NCBI RefSeq assembly: GCF_016863655.1
Contig: NZ_BOPH01000118.1
Span: forward strand, 1 to 43,952
DNA length: 43,952 nucleotides
From: Virgisporangium ochraceum
GTDB lineage: Bacteria > Actinomycetota > Actinomycetes > Mycobacteriales > Micromonosporaceae
Direction: 5' to 3'
Shown: positions 31,435 through 38,612 of the stretch, in pieces
Layout: each line of letters opens with the position of its first letter
Numbering within the stretch: position 1 is the first letter of the stretch
Made by a program: the position numbers and the translations under genes
Notes under the pieces: model-generated
Database searches by the model: none
What the model saw: the letters and a program-made list of their open reading frames with translations, nothing else
Told to the model about the DNA's origin: nothing

Positions 31435-31994
31435 GAGCCGTGTACTGGGAGTGGCGGCCGTTCCGGGATCCCGACCGGTTCTGGGACTGGGCGATGGACC
31501 CGCACGCCGACCTCGACCACGACACCGACCTCGACCTGCACGACGTCCGGTTCCTCGACCGCCTCGTCGCCGCCGCCGACCGGGCCGACTGCCCGCACGG
31601 TGAGGAGTGCTGCCACATCCTCGAGGACTTCACGCCGCGGCTGGCGGTGCACGGGTCGCCCACCGACGTGGTGGCCCTGCGGGCGGCGATCGCCCGCGCC
31701 GCGGACGGCGCACTCCCCCGCGTGCGGCGCTGGGCCGCGTACGCCACCCGGTTGCTGAGCTACCGCGGCCCGGTGGGTCGCGTGAACCGGGCGCTGGCCG
31801 AGCAGATGGCCGCCGACCTGCTGTCACGGCCGGGGCACACGCCGCCCGCACTCCTCGTGGAGACGGCGGCCAACGGACGGCTGTGGCTGTGCCGCTCGCA
31901 CACCCGGTTCCTGTACGTGAGCCGCCGCACCGGCGCCTGGCGGCTCGCCGCCCATTCCCCACTGTCCGACACCGACCTGCGCGACCTGCGCTGA
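31431..31994 (+). CDS. Hypothetical protein with a Cys/His cluster
   Basis: 187 residues. ATG overlaps the M20 stop (ATGA). The N-terminal half is acidic and aromatic (VYWEWRPFRDPDRFWDWAM) and contains a CPHGEECCHILED cluster that could bind metal. The C-terminal half is basic and helical. No family recognised. Coupling suggests a role with the peptidase. Confidence 0.72.
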   Translation: MRAVYWEWRPFRDPDRFWDWAMDPHADLDHDTDLDLHDVRFLDRLVAAADRADCPHGEECCHILEDFTPRLAVHGSPTDVVALRAAIARAADGALPRVRRWAAYATRLLSYRGPVGRVNRALAEQMAADLLSRPGHTPPALLVETAANGRLWLCRSHTRFLYVSRRTGAWRLAAHSPLSDTDLRDLR

Positions 31995-32051
31995 GGCACG
32001 CGCCCGCGGCGCCCCGGTCGTCGCCGCCGTCGTGAGCGCCCCACGGCGCGT

Positions 32052-32123
32052 CGATCTTGCAGTCGTGGCCGCACCTATGTGCGGATATTTCATGCTTCGG
32101 GTGGGGCCACAACTGCAAGATCG
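32052..32123. repeat. Palindromic interspersed repeat, copy 2
   Basis: Left arm CGATCTTGCAGTCGTGGCC and right arm GGCCACAACTGCAAGATCG; between them GCACCTATGT as in copy 1. It lies 58 bp after the hypothetical gene and just upstream of the amidohydrolase remnant. Confidence 0.88.
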
Positions 32124-32299
32124 AGGGCGGATGACCGCGGCCACGGCGGGGTCGCCCGGGTGCGCGATGCCCAGCTCCTCGATCGCCTTTCCGGTGAGTG
32201 CCCGGCGAGACCGCGGCGGCCCGCTCGGCGGCGAGCTTCCGCGCGGTCGGGTCGCCGGGCCAGGGCCCGGTGGGCGGCGCCGGCCGGTCGCCCGGGTCC

Positions 32300-32539
32300 A
32301 CCACGATCGCCGTCGAGAGGTCGCTCGCCGAGGGCTACGACGCCGACATCGCGCTCGTCGACCCCGACCGCACCTGGACCGTGCGCGCCGCCGACTCCGA
32401 GTCGGCGCAGGAGTACACGCCGTTCGAGGGCTTCGAGCTGACCGCCGCCGTGACCGACACGTTCCTGCGCGGGCAGCACGTGCTGGAGGCCGGCAAGGTC
32501 GTCGGTGACCCGCAGGGGCAGTACCTGCGCCGGTCATGA
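32300..32539 (+). pseudogene. C-terminal remnant of an allantoinase/dihydropyrimidinase-type amidohydrolase
   Basis: From about 32318 the plus frame reads LAEGYDADIALVDPDRTWTV, then YTPFEGFELTAAVTDTFLRG and GDPQGQYLRR. This is the conserved end of cyclic-amidohydrolase (allantoinase, dihydroorotase, hydantoinase) proteins. The preceding about 370 residues are missing; sequence upstream is unrelated and carries a palindromic repeat. The stop still overlaps the next start (ATGA), so the intact gene was translationally coupled to the CitE-like lyase. The remnant has no metal-binding motif and should be inactive. Confidence 0.75.
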
Positions 32540-33420
32540 CGCGCTCCTACCTGTACGTGCCGGGCGACCGGCCGTCCGCTCTCGCCAAGGCGCACCTGCG
32601 GGGCGCCGACGCCATCGTGGTCGACCTCGAGGACGCGGTGCCGCCGGCCGGCAAGGCGGCGGCCCGCGCGGCGGCGGCAGAGTTCGTCGCCGACCCGCCG
32701 CCGGGCGTGCGGGTCTTCGTGCGGGTCAACAGCGACTCGCTCGACGAGGACATCGCGGCCGTCGTGGTCGGGCCCGGCCTGGCCGGAATCTGGGTGCCCA
32801 AGGCGGATCCCGACCTGCTGGCGGCCGCCGGCCGGGCGCTCACCGCCGCGGAACGCCGGGTCGGTCTGACGGTCGGCGCGCTCACGCTGGTCCCGTTGAT
32901 CGAAACCGCACGCGGGGTACTGGACGTGCGGCAGATCGCCGCGGGGCCGCGCGTGCTGCGGCTCGGCATCGGCGAGGCCGACCTGGCCGGCGAGCTCGGC
33001 ATGCAGCGCGACCCCGGCACCGGCGACCTGCCCGACGGGTTCGCCGCGATCCGCGTCCAGGTCGTCGTCGCGTCGGCGGCCGCCGGGATCACCGCACCGG
33101 TCGGACCGGTGGAGACCGCGCTGCGTGACCCCGCGCGCCTGGAACGCACGACGCGGCTGCTGCTGCGGCAGGGGTTCCGGGCCCGGAGCGCGATCCACCC
33201 GGCGCAGCTGGAGACGATCAACTCGGTGTTCACCCCGTCACCCGACGAGGTCGACGCCGCGCGGCGGGTGATGGAAGCGATGTCGCGGGCCGACGCGGCG
33301 GGTTCCGGGGTGGCCGTCGACGCCGACGGGCGGTTCCTCGACCGCGCCGTGGTGCGCGCGGCCGCGGAGGTGCTCTCGCGTGTCGGTTCTGTCCAAGACC
33401 CCGCCGACGGCCGCTCGTAG
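32536..33420 (+). CDS. CitE/HpcH-type CoA-ester lyase family protein
   Basis: 294 residues of the HpcH/HpaI aldolase-citrate-lyase-beta TIM barrel. Motifs: YLYVPGDRPSALAKA, DAIVVDLEDAVPP (metal Asp/Glu), VRVNS, PLIETARGVLDVRQIA (catalytic Glu) and RLGIGEADLAGELGM. C-terminal RARSAIHPAQLETINSVFTPS is the substrate cap. Members cleave malyl-, citramalyl- or related CoA esters. ATG overlaps the amidohydrolase remnant's stop. With the M20 gene it appears to be part of a GntR-controlled catabolic operon that has lost one enzyme. Stop codon TAG is part of the next promoter. Confidence 0.9.
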   Translation: MTRSYLYVPGDRPSALAKAHLRGADAIVVDLEDAVPPAGKAAARAAAAEFVADPPPGVRVFVRVNSDSLDEDIAAVVVGPGLAGIWVPKADPDLLAAAGRALTAAERRVGLTVGALTLVPLIETARGVLDVRQIAAGPRVLRLGIGEADLAGELGMQRDPGTGDLPDGFAAIRVQVVVASAAAGITAPVGPVETALRDPARLERTTRLLLRQGFRARSAIHPAQLETINSVFTPSPDEVDAARRVMEAMSRADAAGSGVAVDADGRFLDRAVVRAAAEVLSRVGSVQDPADGRS

Positions 33421-33423
33421 GCT
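33418..33423 (+). promoter_or_regulatory. -10 box (TAGGCT) overlapping the CitE-like stop codon
   Basis: TAGGCT begins with the TAG stop of the lyase gene. A start near 33430 gives a leader of about 26 nt with a GAGGAG ribosome site (33443-33448) before GTG 33456. Confidence 0.45.
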
Positions 33424-33455
33424 GGGCCCATCACCGATCTTCGAGGAGCAATCAC

Positions 33456-34028
33456 GTGCGCGAGCTGGTCTACACCGGGTTCATGTCGCTTGACGGGGTC
33501 GTCGACTCCCCCGGTGGTACGGAGGAGGGGCACCGCAGCGGCGGCTGGGTGGTCAAGGACCTCGAGTTCGTTCCGGAGGCGTGGTCGCTGAAGGCCGAGG
33601 AGCTCGCCGACACGACCGCGTTGCTGTTCGGCCGCCGCAGCTATGAGGCGTTCGCGCCGTTCTGGCGCGAGTCGGAGGACCACGCCGCCTACAAGGAGCT
33701 GCCCAAGTACGTCGTGTCGACCACGCTCGCCGACGACGCCCTCGTCGACGGCTGGGGCCCGACGACGATCCTGCGCTCGTCCGACGAGGTGGCCGAGCTC
33801 AAGAAGGGCGAGGGCGGCGGCATCTTCATCCACGGAAGCGCCGAACTGGCCCGCCGCCTGTCGGACGCCGGCCTCATCGACCGCTACAACCTGCTGGTGT
33901 TCCCGGTGCTGCTCGGCGGCGGCAAGAGCCTGTTCAGCACCGCCGACAAGGACAAGCAGATGCTGCGGCTGCGCGAGTCCGAGGTCTACCCGAACGGCAT
34001 CGTCAAGATGATCTACGAGGTCCGCTGA
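33456..34028 (+). CDS. Dihydrofolate-reductase-like protein (RibD C-terminal family)
   Basis: 190 residues. LVYTGFMSLDGVVDSPGG, TTALLFGRRSYEAFAPFW, KYVVSTTL, GGIFIHGSAELARRL and VFPVLLGGGKSLF are typical of the DHFR-like YyaP/RibD-C group of actinomycetes, which bind NADPH but are mostly uncharacterised. GTG at 33456 has GAGGAG 7 nt upstream. Convergent with an AraC-like regulator, with a 16-bp overlap. Confidence 0.9.
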   Translation: MRELVYTGFMSLDGVVDSPGGTEEGHRSGGWVVKDLEFVPEAWSLKAEELADTTALLFGRRSYEAFAPFWRESEDHAAYKELPKYVVSTTLADDALVDGWGPTTILRSSDEVAELKKGEGGGIFIHGSAELARRLSDAGLIDRYNLLVFPVLLGGGKSLFSTADKDKQMLRLRESEVYPNGIVKMIYEVR

Positions 34029-34798
34029 CCCGACGCCAGCACGGGGGCGGGGCGGGGGCGCTCCCGCTCCCCCAGCGCGATGGGGCCGCCCATGCCCTCG
34101 CGCTCCCCCAGCGCGAGCGCGATGGGGCCGCCCGTGCCCTCGCGCAGCTCGCCGGCCGTGCGGCCGACGTACCGGCGCAGCGACCGGGCCAGATGCGGTT
34201 CGTCGAAGAATTCCAGCCCGGTGACCACGTCGGCCACCGGCACCCCACCCGCCAGGGCCCGGGCGGCCAGCCTCGCCCGCTCGATCTGCCGCACCGCACC
34301 CTGGGTGAGCCCGGTCGCGGCCCGGAACCGCCGCTCGACGGTGCGCTCGGTGACGGCCGGACGCTCACCCCGGCGCACCGCCGTGACCAGCGGGTCCCGG
34401 ACCACGGCACCCGCACGGACGAGCCGCCCGACCAGCGCCTCCGCGTCGTCGGGGCCGGGAGTCTCCCAGCGCGCCCCGTCGAGGCGGAACGTGCGGCGGG
34501 TGGTGTCGGGAAGTTCGACCCCACCGCCGACCAGCGTGGGCGTGGGCAGCACCCGCAGCGATGTGCCCACCGCGAACTCGATGCCGACGAACGAGACGCC
34601 CTCCGGCACCGGCGCCGTGCCCGACGCGGTCTCCGGCCCGGAGACGGTCGCGTACGCGTGCCCCTCCCGCTCGAAGAACACCAGGCCCCAGCACACCGCC
34701 GCGACCGAGGTCATCCGCGTGACCCGCTCGCTCGTGCACGTCCACACGGTGTCGACCCACGGCGAGTCGGACCCACGCGTCGCGAACCGGAGGTTCAC
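34013..34798 (-). CDS. AraC-like transcriptional regulator with repeated C-terminal tail
   Basis: 261 residues. N-terminal regulatory domain (about 1-125) and a helix-turn-helix domain of AraC type (about 145-222: TERTVERRFRAATGLTQGAVRQ, VADVVTGLEFFDEPHLARSL). The tail is unusual: two copies of a G-x-GGPIAL-x-GERE unit encoded by an imperfect tandem repeat at 34065-34142. GTG at 34798 lies one base after the upstream stop, with GAGGG in the preceding gene. Translation is probably coupled to the MmcQ/YjbR gene. Confidence 0.85.
   Translation of the reverse strand: MNLRFATRGSDSPWVDTVWTCTSERVTRMTSVAAVCWGLVFFEREGHAYATVSGPETASGTAPVPEGVSFVGIEFAVGTSLRVLPTPTLVGGGVELPDTTRRTFRLDGARWETPGPDDAEALVGRLVRAGAVVRDPLVTAVRRGERPAVTERTVERRFRAATGLTQGAVRQIERARLAARALAGGVPVADVVTGLEFFDEPHLARSLRRYVGRTAGELREGTGGPIALALGEREGMGGPIALGERERPRPAPVLASGQRTS
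34065..34142. repeat. Imperfect in-frame tandem repeat (36 + 42 bp) inside the AraC-like gene
   Basis: Units 34065-34100 and 34101-34142 share CGCTCCCCCAGCGCGA and GATGGGGCCGCCC; the second has a 6-bp GAGCGC insertion. Both lengths are multiples of three, so the reading frame of the regulator tail is kept. Confidence 0.85.
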
Positions 34799-34799
34799 G

Positions 34800-35225
34800 T
34801 CAGCGGCCCTCGACGAGCCGGGCGAGCCGCTTCGGCGCCTGGATGCGGTAGCTGTCGGTGAGCAGTTCCTCGACCTCCTGCCAGTCGGTGGCGGCGGTGA
34901 GCACCAGGCCGATCACGTTGGTGCCCCAGCCCGGCCGGTAGAACGGGAAGCCCACCGCCGACAGGCCGGCCACGTCGTCGTCGGGGACGCGGAAGGACAC
35001 CACGTCGAGCCGGTCGTGGCCGGGGAAGACGCGCGCCGCGTCGGACGTCGGGTGGCCCGCACCTTTCCCGGGTGGGACCGGCTCCACCGAGCAGGCGTGG
35101 GCGAACGTGCGTTGACGCACGCGCCAGCGCACACCCACCCACGCCGGCTCCTCGTGGACCTCGGGCAGGCTTCCGCAGATCGCCCGCAGCCGGTCTTCGA
35201 CCTCGGGCGGCACGTCTCCGGCCAT
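34800..35225 (-). CDS. MmcQ/YjbR-family protein
   Basis: 141 residues. EDRLRAICGSLPEVHEEPAWVGVRWRVR (helix plus first strands), DVVSFRVPDDD and the C-terminal ELLTDSYRIQAPKRLARLVEG match the MmcQ/YjbR (CyaY-like fold) family, often annotated as DNA-binding; function unproven. ATG at 35225. Coupled to the following AraC-like gene. Confidence 0.85.
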   Translation of the reverse strand: MAGDVPPEVEDRLRAICGSLPEVHEEPAWVGVRWRVRQRTFAHACSVEPVPPGKGAGHPTSDAARVFPGHDRLDVVSFRVPDDDVAGLSAVGFPFYRPGWGTNVIGLVLTAATDWQEVEELLTDSYRIQAPKRLARLVEGR

Positions 35226-35256
35226 GGACCCACCCTCTCACGGGGGTCCGACAGTT

Positions 35257-35646
35257 TCAGGACGCGCTGGCGACCTTCCACAGGTGCCCGTCCGGGTCGG
35301 AGAAGGTACCCGAGTAGCCGCCCCACTGCGCCGCTTCCGCGGGCTTGATCACCGTGGCGCCGGCGGCCTCGGCCGCGCCCAGGACCTCGTCGACCTCGCT
35401 GCGGGACTCGGTGAGGTAGTGCAGCGAGAAGCCGCGGAAGCCGGTCCCCTCCGCAGGGACCCCGGCGTCGGCGGCCACCGCGTCCCACTCGTACAGCGCG
35501 AGCTGTGAACCGCCGCCACCGGGCGTGACCCGGGCGAACCCCGGGTAGTCCTGGTCGAGCGAGCAGCCGAGACCCTCGACGTAGAACTTCTTCGCCCGGT
35601 CGATGTTGGCGACCCCGAGCATGACGACGCTGACCTGCAATGACAT
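35257..35646 (-). CDS. VOC/glyoxalase-family protein
   Basis: 129 residues, one vicinal-oxygen-chelate module: VVMLGVANIDRAKKFYVEGLG, FSLHYLTESRSEVDEVLGAAEAAG and YSGTFSDPDGHLWKVA. ATG at 35646 has GGAG 6 nt upstream. Function open: dioxygenase, resistance or epimerase-like protein. Confidence 0.88.
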   Translation of the reverse strand: MSLQVSVVMLGVANIDRAKKFYVEGLGCSLDQDYPGFARVTPGGGGSQLALYEWDAVAADAGVPAEGTGFRGFSLHYLTESRSEVDEVLGAAEAAGATVIKPAEAAQWGGYSGTFSDPDGHLWKVASAS

Positions 35647-35755
35647 GACCGGCTCCTGACGTTCGCGGTTGACACTGCTCACGGTAGGAGCGGGCGGGAG
35701 GCCGTGCTTCTCGATTCCTGACCGGATCCACGCCGGCGCCGGGAGGCGGCGCGGG

Positions 35756-36094
35756 TCAGTGCTGCGGATCGGGGCCGGGTGCCGGTGCATTGGGGTCCGT
35801 GGACCCCCACACCGGCCCGCCGCCGTAGCCGTAGCCGCCGTGCCCACCGGGACCGGCGTAGCCCCCGGCCGCGCCGTACGCGCCGTACTGGTTCGGCGGC
35901 ATCGGGGGGTATCCGGGCTGGTGCGGCATCATGCCGGCCTGCATGGGCGACTCGTTGCGCAGGATCGTCTCCAGCTCGCCCTCGTCGAGGAAGATGCCCC
36001 GGCACTGGTCGCACCGGTCGAGCTGGATGCCGCTGCGGGGATAGGTGCGCATCGGCCCGTGACACCGCGGGCACTGCATGGAGGGATGGGTCAC
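35756..36094 (-). CDS. Zinc-ribbon (zf-TFIIB-like) protein
   Basis: 112 residues from GTG 36094 (GGAG 5 nt upstream; the internal ATG has no ribosome site). The first about 45 residues hold a CPRC...CDQC zinc ribbon followed by GIFLDEGELETIL, the zf-TFIIB family hallmark. The rest is a glycine/tyrosine/proline-rich low-complexity tail (YGAYGAAGGYAGPGGHGG). The role of such bacterial ribbons is unclear. A TACGCT -10 box lies on minus at about 36125-36130. Divergent from the membrane/EccC-like pair. Confidence 0.83.
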   Translation of the reverse strand: MTHPSMQCPRCHGPMRTYPRSGIQLDRCDQCRGIFLDEGELETILRNESPMQAGMMPHQPGYPPMPPNQYGAYGAAGGYAGPGGHGGYGYGGGPVWGSTDPNAPAPGPDPQH

Positions 36095-36154
36095 GCCGGC
36101 TCCTGACCTGGATGCGAGGGCTTGAGCGTAGCGCCCCCGCGCCCCTCGACGGGC

Positions 36155-36160
36155 TATCGT
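36155..36160 (+). promoter_or_regulatory. -10 box (TATCGT) of the membrane/EccC-like operon
   Basis: Fits TANNNT; nine bases before the ATG at 36170, no ribosome site. Short or absent leader likely. Confidence 0.4.
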
Positions 36161-36169
36161 CGGATCGCC

Positions 36170-36895
36170 ATGCCAGCCTCGCACTTCAGCCCCCTGGGCT
36201 ACACGCGCCTGCGGTGGGTCACGCTGCTCGTCGGCATCGCGATGCTCGTGGTCGGGCTGTCGGCGGCGTACGGGCCGTTCGAGCGCAGCCGCGAGTTCCG
36301 GCAGGCGGTCGAGTGCGACTGCTTCGACCGCGAGGCGGCCACGATCGTCGGCCGGCGCGAGTTCACGACCACCTCGATCGTCACCGACGCCAACGGCGGC
36401 CAGTACGCGCACGACGTCACCCACTACGAGCTGACCTGGGAACGGCCCGGCGGCGGCCGCACCGTGCGCGACGTGTCGAAGGACGTCTACGACCGGACGA
36501 GCGACGGCGGCCGGCTCGACCTGCGCACCTGGCGGGGCGAGGTGGTGGGCGTGGAGGCGGACGGTGCCGTCCAGCTGTTCCTGCCCGAACCCGGCCGGCG
36601 GATGGTCACCTGGTTCTGGGTCGCCTGGTTCGGCCTCGGCGCGCTCCTGTGGGCCGTGCTGTTCGGCTGGTGGGACGGGTTCGCCTGGGTCGGCGGGCGG
36701 CTGCTCGCGTGGGCGTTCCTCGCCTGGGTGCTGGGCAGGCTCGGCTCGGAGGCCGTGATCGAGGGTTTCGACACCGGGTGGGCGCTCGCCGGTGACGTGG
36801 CCGGGTTGGTCTGCGCGTTCCTGCTGGCCGGTTTCATCCTGGTCGTCATGACCGGGTACGGCGCACAGCAGCGGTTCGGGGAGGAGCCGCGGTGA
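36170..36895 (+). CDS. Membrane protein coupled to an EccC-like ATPase
   Basis: 241 residues. One hydrophobic helix (VTLLVGIAMLVVGLSAAYG, about 18-36), a 110-residue polar domain (CDCFDREAATIVGRREF, DVTHYELTW) that should face outside, then three helices (MVTWFWVAWFGLGALLWAVLF, LLAWAFLAWVLG, VAGLVCAFLLAGFILVVM). No family recognised; the polar region resembles DUF3592-like domains. The stop overlaps the ATPase start (GTGA), so it is the likely membrane anchor or receptor for the soluble ATPase. Confidence 0.8.
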   Translation: MPASHFSPLGYTRLRWVTLLVGIAMLVVGLSAAYGPFERSREFRQAVECDCFDREAATIVGRREFTTTSIVTDANGGQYAHDVTHYELTWERPGGGRTVRDVSKDVYDRTSDGGRLDLRTWRGEVVGVEADGAVQLFLPEPGRRMVTWFWVAWFGLGALLWAVLFGWWDGFAWVGGRLLAWAFLAWVLGRLGSEAVIEGFDTGWALAGDVAGLVCAFLLAGFILVVMTGYGAQQRFGEEPR

Positions 36896-38334
36896 CCGGA
36901 CCGCTGGTGACCGTCGGCACGGGTCCCGGCGGGCGTCCGGTGGTCGTCGACCTCGACGCGACGCCGCACGGGGTGATCGTGGGTGCCACCGGCTCGGGCA
37001 AGACGGAGCTGGTGCGGTCCATGGTGTCCGGGCTCGCCGCCGCGTACGGGCCGGACACCGTGACCGTCGCCCTCACCGACTACCTGGGAACCGCCACGTA
37101 CCGGCCCCTGGAGAACCTGCCGCACGTCGCCGCCGTGATGACCGACCTCGCCGAGGACCTGTCTCTGTTGGACCGGTTCAGGCACGTCCTGATGGGCGAA
37201 CTGGAACGGCGACGGACCCTGGCGGCACCGGGTCCTCGTCTCCTGGTCGTCTGCGACGACGTCGGCGAACTGCTCGCCGCCGACCCCGGGGTCCTCGAGG
37301 TGTTCGCGCGGATCGGCCGGGCCGGCCACCCGCTGGGTGTGCACCTCCTCCTTGCCGCGCAACGCCTGGAGGAGGGCCGGCTGCGCGGTCTCGACCGGCA
37401 CCTGTCGTACCGGATCGCGCTGCGGACGTTCTCCCGCCGCGAGAGCACCGCGCTGATCGGCGTGCCCGACGCCGCGGAGCTACCGCCCGAGCCCGGCGCC
37501 GGCTACCTGCGGCGGTCGTGCACGATCGAGCCGTTCCGGTCGGTCCTCGCCGGCGCGCCCGCGCCCCGGGCCGGCCCGCCGGCGCGCCGGATCTGGCTCG
37601 CGCCGCTCACTCCGTCCACAATGGACAGCTCGCTGCTGACGAACGCCCGCCCGTTGCGCGTGCCGGTGGCGGTGCTCGACCGGCCGTTCGAGCACCGGCA
37701 GGACCCCATGTGGCTGGACCTGTCCGGCCCGCCCGGCAACCTGGTCGTCGTCGGCGACACCGGCTCGGGCAAGACGACCCTGCTGCGGACGTTCGTCGGC
37801 GCGCTCGCGCGGACCCACCCACCCCGTCACGTCCGGTTCCACCTCCTCGACGGCGGCGACGGCCTGTCCCCGCTGCGCCATCTGCCCCACGTGACCGGCG
37901 ACGGCGACGCCCCGGGCACGATCGCCCACCTGCACGGCCTCCTGTACCACCGGCGCGACGCGTTCCGCCGCCGCGGCATCGCCCACTACGGCCAGGTCCG
38001 CCGCCGGCCCGACCGCGACCGTACGGACGAGTACGGCGACGTGTTCCTGGTCGTCGACGGGCACCCCCTCCCCGACGACCCGATGGTCGCCGACCTGGCA
38101 CGGCAGGGCCCGCCGCACGGCATCCACCTCGTCGTCACCTCCCCCACCTACGCCGAGGTGCCGGACGCGCTGCAACCGTTCCACGCGGTCGTGGTCGAGC
38201 TTCGCCTGCGTGACCCGGCCACCTCGCGGGCCGGGCGGCGGCTCGCCGGGCGCTCCCGGTCCCACGGACCCGGACGCGGCCTGACCCCCGAAGGCCTGCA
38301 CTTCCAGACCACCCTGCCCACCTCCACCCGCTAG
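36892..38334 (+). CDS. Two-domain EccC-like FtsK/SpoIIIE ATPase
   Basis: 480 residues with two FtsK-type ATPase modules. Module 1 (about 5-215) has Walker A GATGSGKT (31-38), VAAVMTDL, Walker B LLVVCDD (D122), LEEGRLRGLDRHLSYRIALRTF and LIGVPDAAELPPEPGAGYL, which is diagnostic of EccC ATPase domain 1. Module 2 (about 255-480) has Walker A VVGDTGSGKTTLL near 286 and VFLVVDG, ending in GPGRGLTPEGLHFQTTLP as in EccC. Full EccC is about 1300 residues with an N-terminal membrane region and a third ATPase domain; both are absent here. The DFKGG-like strand reads DYLGT. No other type VII secretion gene is present. GTG overlaps the membrane-protein stop. Confidence 0.88.
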   Translation: MTGPLVTVGTGPGGRPVVVDLDATPHGVIVGATGSGKTELVRSMVSGLAAAYGPDTVTVALTDYLGTATYRPLENLPHVAAVMTDLAEDLSLLDRFRHVLMGELERRRTLAAPGPRLLVVCDDVGELLAADPGVLEVFARIGRAGHPLGVHLLLAAQRLEEGRLRGLDRHLSYRIALRTFSRRESTALIGVPDAAELPPEPGAGYLRRSCTIEPFRSVLAGAPAPRAGPPARRIWLAPLTPSTMDSSLLTNARPLRVPVAVLDRPFEHRQDPMWLDLSGPPGNLVVVGDTGSGKTTLLRTFVGALARTHPPRHVRFHLLDGGDGLSPLRHLPHVTGDGDAPGTIAHLHGLLYHRRDAFRRRGIAHYGQVRRRPDRDRTDEYGDVFLVVDGHPLPDDPMVADLARQGPPHGIHLVVTSPTYAEVPDALQPFHAVVVELRLRDPATSRAGRRLAGRSRSHGPGRGLTPEGLHFQTTLPTSTR

Positions 38335-38381
38335 CGCGCCCAGCCCGCCCGCCCGACGCCGCCCGCCCGCCCTTTCCGCCC

Positions 38382-38457
38382 GCCGATCTTGCAGTTGTGG
38401 CCGCACCTAAAACACCACATGTCACCACATAGGTGAGGCCACGACTGCAAGATCGGC
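38382..38457. repeat. Palindromic interspersed repeat, copy 3
   Basis: Left arm GCCGATCTTGCAGTTGTGG (then CC) and right arm (GG)CCACGACTGCAAGATCGGC. An inner pair CACCTA/TAGGTG extends the hairpin. It lies 47 bp after the ATPase stop, as in the other copies in intergenic DNA, with a C-rich stretch before it. Confidence 0.88.
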
Positions 38458-38612
38458 GCACACCTCGGCGGGCCGCCCCGGCGGCGCGGGTGCGGCGGGG
38501 ACGTTCGGGTCGGTGCTCCGGCCGACCGGGCGACCCGCCGCCCGCCCGGCGACCGGTAGCGTCGGCGTGTTTGGGCAGCTCAGCGACGGAAGGCGGCAGG
38601 CTCATCGGTGAC

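Noticed and set aside
36892..38334. A complete type VII secretion locus
   Set aside because: Only an EccC-like ATPase is present; no EccB, EccD, EccE, mycosin or WXG100 gene is visible nearby.
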